From contig JALWQC010000162.1 in NCBI GenBank assembly GCA_027080755.1, forward strand, positions 1 through 7,188: a stretch of 7,188 nt of DNA. Reading direction: 5' to 3'. Position 1 is the first letter of the stretch. Each line of letters begins with the position of its first letter. Source of the stretch: Paracoccaceae bacterium (GTDB lineage Bacteria; Pseudomonadota; Alphaproteobacteria; Rhodobacterales; Rhodobacteraceae). Positions 5,778 through 7,188 of this stretch are shown here, piece by piece. The notes beneath the pieces were generated by a model, which saw only the letters and a program-made list of their open reading frames with translations, was not told the origin of the DNA and ran no database searches. Position numbers and translations under genes: made by a program.

Positions 5778-7188
5778 ATGTTGCAATTTTCGATATGGAA
5801 AAAGGGTCTGATCTGGCTGATTTGTCTGGCCGGTATCATTTTTGCGCTGCCGAACGCCTTTTATACACGGGTGGAAAAGGCCAACGATGCGCGCGCCAAG
5901 GTGGAAAAGGGCGTGGTGCTGAGTGCCGAGGAACAGGCGGATCTGCAGGGGTGGCCGGAATATCTGCCCTCGGATCTGGTTAATCTGGGGCTGGACCTTC
6001 GGGGCGGCGCGCATGTTCTGGTAGAGGTCGCCGTAAGCGATGTCTACGCCGACCGGCTCGATTCCATGTGGCCCGAGGTGCGCAACATTCTGCGGGAAAA
6101 CAAGGATCTGGTCGGCACAATCCGCCGTCAGGATGCCCCTCCCGGTGAATTGCGGGTGAAAATCGGCAACCCCGAGGCCATGCCCAAGGCGCTGGACATC
6201 GTCAGAACCCTGACCCGCCCCGTGGTCAGCCTGACGGGTGCCGGCTCGCGCGATTTCGATGTGGTGAACGAGGGCGACGTGATCGTCATCCGCCTGTCGG
6301 AGGCCGAGAAAGTCGCCACCGACGACCGCACCATGCAGCAATCGCTGGAAATCATCCGCCGCCGCGTGGACGAGGCCGGCACCCGCGAACCCACCATCCA
6401 GCGGCAGGGCGCCGACCGGATCCTGATCCAGGTGCCGGGCATCGGCTCTGCCGAGGAATTGCTGAAACTGATCGGCAAAACCGCAAAGCTGACCTTCCAG
6501 CCGGTGGTGCAGCAGACAACAAACCCCGACGTCAACCCGGGTGTGGGCAAGGAAATCCTGCCCGATGCGGAACGTCCCGGGGTCTATTATATTCTGGAAA
6601 AGGGGGCTGTGGTCTCGGGCGACCAGTTGGTCGATGCCCAGCCCAGCTTTGACCAGAACGGGCGGCCCTCTGTGACCTTCCGGTTCAATCCGGCGGGCGG
6701 GCGCAAGTTCGGGGACTATACCGCCGCCAACATCGGCAAGCCCTTCGCCATCGTTCTGGACGGCGAGGTGATCTCCGCCCCCACCATCCAGAGTCACATT
6801 CCCGGCGGGGCAGGGGTTATCACCGGCAATTTCACGGTCGAGGAAAGCACCCGTCTGGCCATCCTGCTGCGCGCGGGGGCCTTGCCGGCCGGCATCACGG
6901 TGCTGGAACAACGCACCATCGGGCCGGAACTGGGGCAGGATTCGATCGACGCGGGCAAAATCGCCACCGTCGTCGCCTTTGTCGCCGTGCTGGTGTTCAT
7001 GATCCTGTCTTACGGCCTGTTCGGCCTGTTCGCGGATTTCGCGCTGCTGCTGAACGTGGCGCTGATTATGGCGATGATGTCGATCATCGGGGCCACGCTG
7101 ACCTTGCCCGGTATCGCCGGTATCATCCTGACCATCGGTATGGCGGTGGATGCCAACGTGCTGATTTTCGAGCGTATCCGCGAGGAAC
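5778..7188 (+). CDS. secD: Protein translocase subunit SecD, N-terminal 470 residues (3' end outside window)
   Basis: The frame is open from the ATG at 5778 to the right edge. SecD with SecF uses the proton gradient to help pull secreted proteins across the inner membrane. Visible parts: membrane helix 1 (about residues 9-25); GLDLRGGAHV (71-80), the SecD signature at the start of the periplasmic P1 domain; IIRRRVDEAGTREP and IQVPGI further on; DGEVISAPTI before the next helices; RTIGPELGQDSI; membrane helices from about 395; and GMAVDANVLIFERIRE (454-469) in helix 4, which includes the Asp that is conserved in RND-type transporters. Only the last helices and the C-terminus are missing. GGGGA at 5765-5769 is a modest ribosome binding site. 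The terminator just upstream suggests readthrough or a hidden promoter for its expression. Confidence 0.95.
   Translation, partial: MLQFSIWKKGLIWLICLAGIIFALPNAFYTRVEKANDARAKVEKGVVLSAEEQADLQGWPEYLPSDLVNLGLDLRGGAHVLVEVAVSDVYADRLDSMWPEVRNILRENKDLVGTIRRQDAPPGELRVKIGNPEAMPKALDIVRTLTRPVVSLTGAGSRDFDVVNEGDVIVIRLSEAEKVATDDRTMQQSLEIIRRRVDEAGTREPTIQRQGADRILIQVPGIGSAEELLKLIGKTAKLTFQPVVQQTTNPDVNPGVGKEILPDAERPGVYYILEKGAVVSGDQLVDAQPSFDQNGRPSVTFRFNPAGGRKFGDYTAANIGKPFAIVLDGEVISAPTIQSHIPGGAGVITGNFTVEESTRLAILLRAGALPAGITVLEQRTIGPELGQDSIDAGKIATVVAFVAVLVFMILSYGLFGLFADFALLLNVALIMAMMSIIGATLTLPGIAGIILTIGMAVDANVLIFERIREE

Noticed and set aside
5166..6911. 581-codon open frame on the - strand across yajC and secD
   Set aside because: It runs opposite two clearly conserved genes, crosses their intergenic gap and terminator, and shows no domain signature.
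1..7188. CRISPR array, tRNA/rRNA, insertion sequence or phage gene
   Set aside because: No regularly spaced repeats, cloverleaf-like sequence, transposase or integrase motif was seen on reading. Almost all of the window is accounted for by metabolic and secretion genes.

Overview
The window is GC-rich, tightly packed bacterial chromosome, with every supported gene on the + strand. It most likely comes from an alphaproteobacterium, probably Rhodobacterales or a Roseobacter relative. That placement rests on the YajC sequence (a short PAFAQ-type N-terminus before the single membrane helix, then IRPQQKKMKEHQ), on the yajC-secD order and on codon use. It is family-level recognition, not a computed phylogeny.

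Left part (1-4691): four genes form one run with overlapping stops and starts (TGATG, ATGA, GTGA), so they are almost certainly one translationally coupled transcript. In order they are: the C-terminal half of an M20D metal-dependent amidohydrolase (cut by the left edge); an amidase-signature amidase with an intact Lys-cisSer-Ser triad; a sulfatase/phosphonate-monoesterase-like hydrolase with a CGASR formylglycine motif; and a two-domain protein joining a LicD/fukutin-type phosphotransferase domain to a TagD-like cytidylyltransferase domain.

Middle (4692-5408): after a 111-base gap with interesting inverted repeats lies a free-standing 142-residue cytidylyltransferase. It is a paralogue of the C-terminal domain of the preceding fusion, about 60% identical by eye. 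The two copies share an almost identical 3' end (79 of 82 bases) and similar G-run/C-run/T-run hairpins after their stops. A 176-base intergenic region then separates this accessory block from core secretion genes.

Right part (5409-7188): yajC and the first 470 codons of secD, the accessory subunits of the Sec translocase. A strong intrinsic terminator lies between them. secD runs off the right edge.

How the genes may work together (inference): the fusion could make a CDP-activated small alcohol with its C-terminal domain and transfer the phospho-alcohol to a glycan or other acceptor with its LicD-like domain. The coupled sulfatase-family hydrolase could act on a related phospho- or sulfo-ester, and the two amide hydrolases on an amide- or N-acyl-containing compound. 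The substrates cannot be read from this sequence. The least ordinary part is the LicD-cytidylyltransferase fusion next to its single-domain twin.
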